Source of the DNA: an uncultured Saprospirales bacterium
GTDB lineage: Bacteria > Bacteroidota > Bacteroidia > Chitinophagales > JADIYW01
Assembly: GCA_938008535.1 (NCBI GenBank)
Contig: CALLKF010000096.1
Span: 7,878-71,877, forward strand
Reading direction: 5' to 3'
DNA: 64,000 nucleotides
Positions 1 to 6,963 of this stretch are shown piece after piece. The notes under the pieces were generated by a model. That model was given only the letters and a program-made list of their open reading frames with translations, ran no database searches and was not told where the DNA came from. A program made the translations under genes and the position numbers. The first letter of the stretch is position 1. Each line of letters opens with the position of its first letter.

Positions 1-55
1 TACCCTAAGTAATTTAGAGGATAAAAAATCAATGCCGTGTAAGTTTTATCCGCCA

Positions 56-63
56 TAGTTTTG
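56..63 (+). promoter_or_regulatory. Bacteroidota -7 box (TAGTTTTG)
   Basis: The octamer matches the Bacteroidota TAnnTTTG -7 consensus and lies 46 bases before the methyltransferase start at 110. No convincing -33 TTTG is visible at the usual spacing, so this is a weak call. The rest of positions 1-109 holds nothing else I recognise. Confidence 0.35.
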
Positions 64-109
64 TATTATTGTAACCAAAAATCTATTTTTTCAATTAAAT
101 AATGATATT

Positions 110-943
110 ATGAGCAAATATTTTTATAAAGCAATTCGTTTCCTTTTCAGATTTCCATTATTTTGGAACTTAACAAAACCTTTTATTAATTTTTTCAAGA
201 ATCTTGAAGTGCAAAAAATGTGGACAGACAGAGCGCCACGTGACAAAATGATTAAAGAGCAAATATTGGTATCACCAGAAGTACGAAATGGATATTTTAA
301 AGGAATGCTATATCCAGGTTTTCAAGCGGCAGGAAGTGCAATTTATCCGAAATTTATAGGTAGTTATGAAAATGAATTAAATCCTATTATAGAAAAAGCA
401 ATACAACAGCAATATGATACTATAATTGATGTTGGATGTGCAGAAGGATATTATGCAATTGGATTAGCAAGGTTATTGCCCAATGCAACTGTATACGCTT
501 ACGATACTGTACAATACGCTCGTAATCTTTGTAAACAAATAGCTACTATTAATCATGTGCAAGATAGAGTAATAATAAATGGCACTTTGAATGCAAGCGA
601 ATTAAGCAAATTTGATTTTACAAACAAGAACGCTTTTATTATCAGCGATTGTGAAGGATTTGAAAAACAACTTTTCACAAAAGAAAACATACACAATTTA
701 AAAAACTGCGATGTTTTAATAGAAACACACGATTTGTTTGATTTAACAATTTCTGCTTATTTAATCGATTTATTTAAAGCTACGCATCAAGCACCTGTTA
801 TAATAGCATCTTTAGATGATAATAAGAAAGCTCAAACCTATCATTTTCCTGAAACTGAAAAATTAGATTTAAAAACTAAGAAAATAATTTTTTCTGAAGA
901 ACGAAAAGCAATTATGGAATGGTTGTTTTTTCAGAAAATGTAA
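110..943 (+). CDS. class I SAM-dependent methyltransferase (FkbM-like)
   Basis: 277 residues. The glycine-rich motif I, IIDVGCAEGYYAIGLA, sits at about residues 105-120. It is followed by an acidic strand end, VYAYDT (about 128-133), and by IISDCEGFEKQLF (about 177-189), which resembles the D-x-EG-x-E motif of FkbM-type methyltransferases. The first 30 residues are aromatic and basic but do not form a clear signal peptide. The substrate cannot be read from sequence; FkbM relatives often methylate sugars or other small molecules. It stands alone, convergent with the next gene. The fold is secure, the family name moderate and the substrate unknown. Confidence 0.75.
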   Translation: MSKYFYKAIRFLFRFPLFWNLTKPFINFFKNLEVQKMWTDRAPRDKMIKEQILVSPEVRNGYFKGMLYPGFQAAGSAIYPKFIGSYENELNPIIEKAIQQQYDTIIDVGCAEGYYAIGLARLLPNATVYAYDTVQYARNLCKQIATINHVQDRVIINGTLNASELSKFDFTNKNAFIISDCEGFEKQLFTKENIHNLKNCDVLIETHDLFDLTISAYLIDLFKATHQAPVIIASLDDNKKAQTYHFPETEKLDLKTKKIIFSEERKAIMEWLFFQKM

Positions 944-977
944 AATAAAAGTTAAAACTTTGGAGCTCTTTAAAATT

Positions 978-1466
978 TTACTCGGCTGTAGTGCCGTCAC
1001 CGCTGCCACCGCCATTAGTGTTGGGAAAGAATTGTTTTAATTCTTCCACTTTTTCAGTAAAACCAGGTGACTTAGTGCCTGCTTTGTATTTACTATAATC
1101 ATAATCAGTAAGTCCATCTTGAAAATTATCATAATCATGTATAATTTTAAAATCACTTAACATACGTGTTAGGTTAGCAATTCTATCTAATCGCGTATCT
1201 GCAAAAACTCTATCTTGGAAATCAGCTTCAAACTCTACCCAGTCAACATCGGGGCTTGCCAAATTAGGCTGTGTTTGATAATACTCACGATCTTTATTCA
1301 CAAACAATTTATTATACTCTTTGACGCTACCAAACTTGTTACGTTCTTCTGCATTAAGGTTCATTGTTACCGATATTAGATGTGTTTCAATGGTGGTTAA
1401 TGCTGCATCAATAGCAGTTTTTTGGGCTGTTGTAAGGTGAAGCCTACCTAAATTTGTAACTGGCAT
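978..1466 (-). CDS. hypothetical protein with Gly/Ser-rich tail
   Basis: 162 residues, soluble, with no signal peptide or membrane segment. The N-terminal half reads as helices (LTTAQKTAIDAALTTIETHL). The middle is rich in Asp, Tyr and Phe. The last 12 residues are a GGGSGDGTT-type flexible tail. I do not recognise the family. It lies alone between a convergent methyltransferase and a 588-base non-coding stretch with the 21-bp repeat array, which is on its promoter side. A functional link to the array is possible but unproven. Confidence 0.6.
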   Translation of the reverse strand: MPVTNLGRLHLTTAQKTAIDAALTTIETHLISVTMNLNAEERNKFGSVKEYNKLFVNKDREYYQTQPNLASPDVDWVEFEADFQDRVFADTRLDRIANLTRMLSDFKIIHDYDNFQDGLTDYDYSKYKAGTKSPGFTEKVEELKQFFPNTNGGGSGDGTTAE

Positions 1467-1579
1467 ATTTTTTTATTTTAATGTTACATCTAAAATAATA
1501 AAGACATTAGCATTGTCATAGTTATTACTTCAATATTTATCTTAATAAATGTTAATAAAATGTAAAGTGCCAATATTTA

Positions 1580-1720
1580 CTATAAAATTTTATGATAGAT
1601 ACATAAAATTTTAAGCTATGTACATAAAATTTTAAGTATAACACATAAAATTTTAAGTCTGATACATAAAATTTTAAGCATGACACATAAAATTTTAAGC
1701 ATGACACATAAAATTTTATC
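1580..1720. repeat. seven-copy 21-bp array, phased AAAATTTT cores
   Basis: Seven AAAATTTT cores start at 1584, 1605, 1626, 1647, 1668, 1689 and 1710, exactly 21 bp apart. The conserved unit is ACATAAAATTTTAAG (15 bp). The remaining 6 bp vary (CTATGT, TATAAC, TCTGAT, CATGAC, CATGAC). The two end copies are degenerate. Twenty-one bp is two helical turns, and A4T4 tracts in phase with the helix are a known cause of intrinsic DNA curvature. The core is also palindromic, so the array could instead be tandem operators or iteron-like protein sites. Confidence 0.9.
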
Positions 1721-1980
1721 ATTTTTTACTATAAAGTGGGAATTTACATGCCAATATTGGATTAAAGTGGTAATTTTGGTTTTTGTGTCTTTATACTAAA
1801 TTTTATCTCTAATTTTAAAGTAAATATTTTGTAGAAAAATTGTCTTTTTTATGACATTTGGCTAACATAAATGAAAATTATTATTAGTCACAATTAACTA
1901 ATAAACAGTAGTTTATTAAAAATAAAATGAAAATTATACAAAAATTACTTCCTGATTTTTATGACAATGGCAAAAATTTA

Positions 1981-2014
1981 TTTTGAAATAATTAATAATT
2001 GTGGTTTAGATTTG
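1981..2014 (+). promoter_or_regulatory. promoter for lipoprotein pair
   Basis: TTTTG at 1981-1985 (-33-like) and TAGATTTG at 2007-2014 (-7) are separated by 21 bases, fitting the Bacteroidota promoter pattern. The -7 box is 40 bases before the start at 2055. Confidence 0.5.
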
Positions 2015-2054
2015 ACCAATCAATTAAATTAAATCACTTTTTAAATCACATAAA

Positions 2055-2741
2055 ATGGGAAAAATCAACTCAATTTTTAAAACCATAGTTGCAGTGGCAA
2101 TTGTTTTGGTAATGGCACAAGGTTGCGTACCTGCTGGTGGAAATACTCCAACTTCTGGAACTTTTAATGTTGGAATAGATGATGAATACTTTTTATACAC
2201 TGAACCACACATTAATTTTAGCACCAAGATTTTAGAGATTGATGGTGATAGTATTTGTTTTGCAATCATGAAAGCTGATAATTTTCATATTCAACGATAT
2301 TTTGGTATTTATACTAAATCGTCAGACGGAAATGTGTATGAATTTTTGAGTTATGGAAATTCTGATTTAATGCATCCATTACAAGGTGGTAAAACAATTT
2401 CAAATTTAAATGATTCAAATTTTATATGGAATACAAACCTTACAACTTATCTGGATGGCTGGATAGATGTTACAATTTATGAAAGATTTGACCATCATTT
2501 TGGTGTATCAGGTAGCTCTGTCTCACCATATGTACCATTAACTACCAGTGCGACAACTAATTTTCTATTTGAAGGCACCAACTATTTCGTGTTTCGTAAA
2601 TTAAAAACAACAGGTTATCAATATTTCTGGATCAAATTAATCAACTTATCACCATTAAACATGGCAGTTTATGGTCGCGGCGAATTTTTCAGAGTTGAAA
2701 CAGGCAAATACCAAATGAACAGCATTGTTACTGGACAATAA
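2055..2741 (+). CDS. lipoprotein, unknown function
   Basis: 228 residues. The signal peptide ends in a lipobox (VLVMAQGC), so the protein is predicted to be lipidated at that Cys and exported. The mature part is rich in aromatic residues and beta-strand-like; I recognise no domain in it. Its first 30 codons are nearly identical to those of the next gene, including a 51-bp identical stretch (2094-2144 and 2808-2858), while the mature proteins are unrelated. It probably shares a transcript with the next gene (27-base gap). Confidence 0.7.
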   Translation: MGKINSIFKTIVAVAIVLVMAQGCVPAGGNTPTSGTFNVGIDDEYFLYTEPHINFSTKILEIDGDSICFAIMKADNFHIQRYFGIYTKSSDGNVYEFLSYGNSDLMHPLQGGKTISNLNDSNFIWNTNLTTYLDGWIDVTIYERFDHHFGVSGSSVSPYVPLTTSATTNFLFEGTNYFVFRKLKTTGYQYFWIKLINLSPLNMAVYGRGEFFRVETGKYQMNSIVTGQ

Positions 2742-2768
2742 TTTTATAATATTTTAAAATCACTTAAA

Positions 2769-3230
2769 ATGAAAAAAATCAATTCAATTTTAAAAACAAT
2801 AGCTGCGGTGGCAATTGTTTTGGTAATGGCACAAGGTTGCGTACCTGCTGGTGGAAATCCAACACCTAACGACCCAACAAAAGGTACACTTTCGATTGGT
2901 TTTTATCGATATCATATATTAGGAATTACACAACAACTAATAACTGGTACATTTACTCTAGAATTTTATAATTCACAAACAAACAGTCTAATATCTTCAT
3001 CAACAGTAAATTACACACCAATTTCAGCAACGAATAATTCTGCATTACCAAGAACATTTAACAACTTAACTCCTGGCGATTATTACTTGCGTGTTAAAAA
3101 TGTACATGATGAATATAGAGTTTTTTTTGTTTCTGGTTCGGGTAATCTAGATTCAACAAGTGGTTTTACAATTAGAGCTGGACAAATAACTTCTCATAAT
3201 CCGATATTAGTTTTAGATATCTTTGAATAA
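2769..3230 (+). CDS. lipoprotein with prealbumin-like beta domain
   Basis: 153 residues, with the same lipoprotein signal peptide as the preceding gene (VLVMAQGC lipobox). The mature part (about residues 40-150) contains FTLEFYN and LTPGDYYLRV, the kind of strand pattern found in carboxypeptidase-regulatory or prealbumin-like beta-sandwich domains; this fold call is tentative. A stem-loop 30 bases after the stop may end the pair's transcript. Function unknown. Confidence 0.65.
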   Translation: MKKINSILKTIAAVAIVLVMAQGCVPAGGNPTPNDPTKGTLSIGFYRYHILGITQQLITGTFTLEFYNSQTNSLISSSTVNYTPISATNNSALPRTFNNLTPGDYYLRVKNVHDEYRVFFVSGSGNLDSTSGFTIRAGQITSHNPILVLDIFE

Positions 3231-3260
3231 CATGTAAATATAAAATAAATTACTATTGAA

Positions 3261-3298
3261 AAGAAAGTCAGAAGCTCAAATTAGTTTCGGACTTTCTT
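3261..3298 (+). terminator. stem-loop after lipoprotein pair
   Basis: AAGAAAGTC (3261-3269) pairs with GACTTTCTT (3290-3298) around a 20-base loop. There is no clean T-run after the stem, so it is a weak terminator or an RNA-stability hairpin. Confidence 0.4.
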
Positions 3299-3416
3299 GC
3301 TTAGATCACGTGCTTTTTTTGCAGATATCATCAAATTTTAAAATAAATTAACACCAAAACACTCAAATGCATATAATTAACTCATTTTCAAATTTTCAAA
3401 TCTTCAAATTATACAG

Positions 3417-3424
3417 TATCTTTG
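3417..3424 (+). promoter_or_regulatory. -7 box (TATCTTTG) of bamD
   Basis: A perfect TAnnTTTG box ends 7 bases before the bamD start. If initiation occurs at the usual distance, the mRNA starts at or almost at the start codon. Just upstream, TTTTCAAA-type units recur with 8-bp spacing (about 3384-3408). Confidence 0.65.
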
Positions 3425-3431
3425 CCAACTT

Positions 3432-4208
3432 ATGATTTTTAAGAAATTCTATATTTTACTCATTTTTGCCATTTTTGCTTCGTCTTGCAACGTTTCAACT
3501 AACAAAATTTTGAAAGGCAACGACATAGAAGCAAAATTGAAAATTGCTGATAAATACTATGCAAAAAAGAAATACGATAAGTGCATTCCTATTTATGAAG
3601 AAGCGTTGACTATTTTAAAAGGACAGAAAAGTGTAGATGATATTTACTACAAATACGCTAATTCTTATTACTTAAATCAAAGCTACGAGTTAGGTGCGTT
3701 TTATTTGAGAAGTTTTTATACAACTTATCCTGCAAATCCATATGCAGAAACCGCAGGTTTCAGCGAAGCTATGTGTTATTTAAAGCAGTCGCCGCGCTAT
3801 TCATTAGAGCAAGTGAACACACAAAAAGCAATCGAAGTGTTCCAGGCATATGTTGACAGATATCCAAAAAGCGAAAAAGTGCCTGAAGCCAATGCAAAAA
3901 TTGATGAATTAAGAGGCAAATTGCGTAAAAAAGCGTACGAAAGTGCGTATCTTTACTATAAAATTGGTGAATACCACGCAGCTGCTGTGGCATTTGAAAA
4001 TTTTTTAAAGGAATTTCCTGAACATGAAAATCCTGAACGTGTGAATTTTCTGATCGTAAAAGCATTGAAAAAATTCGCCGACGGAAGTTACAAAGACAAA
4101 AAAGAAGAACGTTATAAAGATTTTGAAACACATTTTGAAAAATTCAAACAAAAATATCCAAGCAGCAAATATTTAGTTGATTTGGAAAAAATGCACAAAC
4201 ATAAATAA
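3432..4208 (+). CDS. bamD: outer membrane assembly lipoprotein BamD
   Basis: 258 residues. The signal peptide ends with the lipobox FASSC (Cys19), so this is an outer-membrane lipoprotein facing the periplasm. TPR-like helical hairpins follow (for example ADKYYAKKKYDKCIPIYEEA, then KAIEVFQAYVDRYPKSEKV and AAAVAFENFLKEFPEHENP), the YfiO/BamD arrangement. BamD works with BamA in folding outer-membrane beta-barrels. The neighbours rpoZ, coaBC, porD and recN form the order usual in Bacteroidota, which supports the call. Confidence 0.9.
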   Translation: MIFKKFYILLIFAIFASSCNVSTNKILKGNDIEAKLKIADKYYAKKKYDKCIPIYEEALTILKGQKSVDDIYYKYANSYYLNQSYELGAFYLRSFYTTYPANPYAETAGFSEAMCYLKQSPRYSLEQVNTQKAIEVFQAYVDRYPKSEKVPEANAKIDELRGKLRKKAYESAYLYYKIGEYHAAAVAFENFLKEFPEHENPERVNFLIVKALKKFADGSYKDKKEERYKDFETHFEKFKQKYPSSKYLVDLEKMHKHK

Positions 4209-4230
4209 TTAGAAAATTTAAATTAATACT

Positions 4231-4560
4231 ATGTCAACCATTAAAAAAGAAGAAGCAAAATCAATGTCAGCTTACATTGAAACTAGAAACTTAGACGATT
4301 TAGCAGCTCGTACTGGAAACATTTACAAATCTATCAATGTAATTTCAGCACGTTCTTCTCAAATGAATACAAAAATGAAAGAAGAATTGCACCGTAAATT
4401 AGAAGAATTTGCATCTGCAACAGATAATTTAGAAGAAGTTTTTGAAAACAGAGAACAAATTGAAATTTCTCGTTACTACGAAAAATTGCCTAAAACTACA
4501 ATTACTGCGTTGCATGAGTTTTTGAATGACGAAACGTATTTTAAAGATAAAGAGATTTAG
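4231..4560 (+). CDS. rpoZ: RNA polymerase omega subunit, Bacteroidota type
   Basis: 109 residues. The core LDDLAARTGNIYKSINVISARSSQ matches the conserved omega helix region with its R-x-x-Q pattern, in the divergent Bacteroidota form. Omega binds the beta-prime subunit and helps RNA polymerase assembly. It starts 22 bases after bamD and is almost certainly in the same operon. The C-terminal half is acidic and helical. Confidence 0.8.
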   Translation: MSTIKKEEAKSMSAYIETRNLDDLAARTGNIYKSINVISARSSQMNTKMKEELHRKLEEFASATDNLEEVFENREQIEISRYYEKLPKTTITALHEFLNDETYFKDKEI

Positions 4561-4633
4561 TAAATTGGTCATTTGAAAATAGACATTGGTCAATAGTTAT
4601 GTAAAAAACGTTAATGACTAATTTCCAATCTTA

Positions 4634-4668
4634 CTAATGACTAATCGCTAATGACTAATGACTAAACA
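4634..4668. repeat. heptamer array upstream of coaBC
   Basis: Five consecutive 7-bp units, CTAATGA, CTAATCG, CTAATGA, CTAATGA and CTAAACA, end two bases before the coaBC start codon. Looser TAATGACTAAT-like copies lie at 4611-4630. This is one of several arrays in the window with an exact 7-bp period. Confidence 0.85.
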
Positions 4669-4670
4669 AC

Positions 4671-5879
4671 ATGCTGAAAGATAAAAAAATTTTACTCGCA
4701 GTTTGTGGAAGTATAGCTGCCTACAAGGCAGCTTTTTTAGTGCGCTTACTGGTAAAAGAAGGTGCGCAAGTTCGTGTCATCATGACAAAAGCTGCAACCG
4801 AATTTATTTCACCTTTAACTTTGGCAACGCTATCTAAAAACGAATGCGTAACGGATTATATCAATACAACAAAAACCAATTGGAACAATCATGTAGAACT
4901 CGCACTTTGGGCCGATTTGATCCTGATTGCACCTTGTTCTGCTGGCACAATTTCCAAAATGGCAAACGGAATTTGCGATAATTTACTGATGGCAGTTTAT
5001 TTGTCGGCACGTTGTCCAATATATTTGGCACCAGCTATGGATGAAGATATGTGGAAACATGCATCAACCAAACAAAACATTCAAAAATTAATTTCTTTTG
5101 GAAATAAGATTATTTCGGTAAATAATGGCGAGCTCGCAAGTGGTTTGATTGGTGAAGGAAGAATGTCTGAACCACAAGAAATTGTTGATTTTTTGACAAC
5201 TCACGACTCACGACTCACGACTCACGACTCCAAACTTTCTAAAAAGAAAATTTTGATAACTGCTGGACCAACCTACGAAGCACTCGATCCAGTTCGGTTT
5301 ATTGGCAATCATTCTTCAGGAAAAATGGGTGTTGCATTGGCTGAAAAAGCTCGCGATTTGGGTGCTGACGTTGAGTTGATTATTGGACCAACTAAATTGC
5401 AAATTCCAAATACAATTAAAGTGACGCATGTAACATCTGCAAATGAAATGTATTTGGCTTGTAAAAAGCATTTTGCAAAAACAGATGTTTGCATTTTCGC
5501 AGCTGCAGTGGCTGATTATACTCCAAAAAATGTAGCAGCACAAAAAATAAAAAAATCAGATGCTGAATTTTCTATCACGCTAAAAAAGAATGTTGACATC
5601 GCATATGAATTTGGAAAAATCAAAAAAAACAACCAAATTTCAGTTGGTTTTGCGTTGGAAACAAATGACGAATTGAATCATGCAAGAGCAAAAATTACCA
5701 AGAAAAACTTTGATTTAATTGTATTGAATTCACTGAACGACAAAGGTGCTGGTTTTAAACACGAAACAAATAAAATCACAATAGTAAATCGTAACAATAA
5801 AATACATAAATTTGAGTTAAAGACAAAGGACGAAGTAGCTGTTGATATTTTAAATGAATTGGAAAAATTATTGAAATAA
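4671..5879 (+). CDS. coaBC: bifunctional CoaBC (PPC decarboxylase / PPC synthetase)
   Basis: 402 residues. The N-terminal flavoprotein half (about 1-180) has the CGSIAAYKAA start, the NNHVELALWADL segment with the active-site His, and PAMDEDMW. The C-terminal half (about 195-402) has ITAGPTYEALDPVRFIGN, NHSSGKMG and AAAVADYTP. Together they turn phosphopantothenate and cysteine into phosphopantetheine for coenzyme A. The clamp usually written as ACG...GRM reads LASGLIGEGRM here, with no Cys. The linker between halves is encoded by a 7-bp repeat (5199-5230), giving a TTHDSRL repeat. Confidence 0.9.
   Translation: MLKDKKILLAVCGSIAAYKAAFLVRLLVKEGAQVRVIMTKAATEFISPLTLATLSKNECVTDYINTTKTNWNNHVELALWADLILIAPCSAGTISKMANGICDNLLMAVYLSARCPIYLAPAMDEDMWKHASTKQNIQKLISFGNKIISVNNGELASGLIGEGRMSEPQEIVDFLTTHDSRLTTHDSKLSKKKILITAGPTYEALDPVRFIGNHSSGKMGVALAEKARDLGADVELIIGPTKLQIPNTIKVTHVTSANEMYLACKKHFAKTDVCIFAAAVADYTPKNVAAQKIKKSDAEFSITLKKNVDIAYEFGKIKKNNQISVGFALETNDELNHARAKITKKNFDLIVLNSLNDKGAGFKHETNKITIVNRNNKIHKFELKTKDEVAVDILNELEKLLK
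5199..5230. repeat. in-frame heptamer repeat in the coaBC linker
   Basis: Four perfect ACTCACG units plus ACTC lie inside the coding sequence, between the CoaC and CoaB domains. The unit is not a multiple of three, so gain or loss of one copy would shift the frame and separate the two enzyme halves. Confidence 0.9.
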
Positions 5880-5925
5880 TCTTTTCTTAAGTTCTAAGCT
5901 TTAGAAAAGATGAAAAAGAAAAAAG

Positions 5926-6858
5926 ATGAAAAAAATAATCTTATCGCTTATTACTTTTTACTTAATACTTACTACTTGCAGTGCGCAAGAATTAAACTGT
6001 ACGATTGCTATCAATGCACCAAAAAATCAGAATATTGACCCATTAGTTTTTAAAAATTTAGAAGTTGCTTTGATGGAATTTATGAATGGCAGAAAATGGA
6101 CCAACGACAACTTCAAGGAAAACGAAAAAATAAAATGTTCTATTACTATCAATATTACTGGAATTCCTAGCGAAGGTTCTTACAAAGCAGATGCTATTAT
6201 ACAATCTCAACGTCCAATTTATAATTCAAATTACAACTCATTACTTTTAAATATTCAAGACAGAACTTTTGATTTTGACTATGCTGATTTGCAAAATTTA
6301 TTTTATAATGACAATGCATACACTTCACAAATCACATCACTGTTTGCCTACTATGCATATCTAATTTTAGCGTATGATTATGAATCTTTTTCAAAAGAAG
6401 GTGGCACACCTTATTTTCAAAACGCACTCACTGTTTGCAATAATATTCCACAAGGCGAACGTTCTAAATATAAAGGTTGGAGCCAGTTTGATGCTTCTAT
6501 CAGTTTCACCAACGGTACGATTAATCGATTTATAATGGTTGATAATTGGTTGAATCCAAGATATAAAGATATGCGATTGGCATACTATAGCTATCATTCT
6601 GGTGGTTTAGATAGAATGTATACAGATGCTGCACAATCAAGAAGTACGATTATGGCTTCACTTAATTTATTTCAGAAAATAAATGTTGACAATCCGAATT
6701 TACAACCGTTGCGCTCTTTTTTTGCTTCAAAATACACAGAACTGATAAATTTGTATTCTAAAGGTGATATGAGTGAAAAAGCTGTGGTAACACAATTGCT
6801 GACTACTTTAGACCCAATCAATTCGGATAAGTATAAGCAGATTCAAAAATCGAAGTAA
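5926..6858 (+). CDS. porD: type IX secretion protein PorD (DUF4835 family)
   Basis: 310 residues with a signal peptide of about 20 residues ending in CSAQ. The body matches the DUF4835/PorD family by layout: an early LNCTIAINAP strand, the region PIYNSNYNSLLLNIQD, a WSQFDA motif and a conserved C-terminal helical part. PorD is linked to the periplasmic/outer-membrane side of T9SS; its exact role is not settled. Its position between coaBC and recN is conserved in the phylum. The signal peptide is encoded by six consecutive 7-bp units (5940-5981). Confidence 0.8.
   Translation: MKKIILSLITFYLILTTCSAQELNCTIAINAPKNQNIDPLVFKNLEVALMEFMNGRKWTNDNFKENEKIKCSITINITGIPSEGSYKADAIIQSQRPIYNSNYNSLLLNIQDRTFDFDYADLQNLFYNDNAYTSQITSLFAYYAYLILAYDYESFSKEGGTPYFQNALTVCNNIPQGERSKYKGWSQFDASISFTNGTINRFIMVDNWLNPRYKDMRLAYYSYHSGGLDRMYTDAAQSRSTIMASLNLFQKINVDNPNLQPLRSFFASKYTELINLYSKGDMSEKAVVTQLLTTLDPINSDKYKQIQKSK
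5940..5981. repeat. heptamer array encoding the PorD signal peptide
   Basis: Six units in perfect 7-bp register, CTTATCG, CTTATTA, CTTTTTA, CTTAATA, CTTACTA and CTTGCAG, lie inside the porD coding sequence and encode most of the hydrophobic signal-peptide core. A looser heptad pattern precedes the start codon (about 5884-5925). Confidence 0.85.
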
Positions 6859-6923
6859 AACTTCTAAGTAAATTGTTGGTTGGAAACCAACAATGGCAAG
6901 ACATAGGCAAGATTTAATTTTTC

Positions 6924-6944
6924 TTATTACTTACTACTTACTAC
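6924..6944. repeat. heptamer array upstream of recN
   Basis: Units TTATTAC, TTACTAC and TTACTAC lie 19 bases before the recN start. The unit is the reverse complement of the GTAGTAA unit found upstream of mdh at 21103-21130. Confidence 0.8.
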
Positions 6945-6963
6945 TATTTTGTAAATTTACAAC

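Larger units (their letters stand above)
1467..2054. other. 588-base non-coding stretch
   Basis: No open frame here looks like a gene. The stretch holds the upstream region of the hypothetical gene ending at 1466, the 21-bp periodic A/T array (1580-1720), further very A/T-rich sequence, and a promoter-like element for the lipoprotein genes at 1981-2014. Short motifs such as CCAATATT and CTATAAA recur on both sides of the array. Confidence 0.7.

Noticed and set aside
1580..1720. Possible CRISPR array
   Set aside because: Units are 15 bp with 6-bp variable parts and a 21-bp period, far too short for repeat and spacer, and no cas genes are present.
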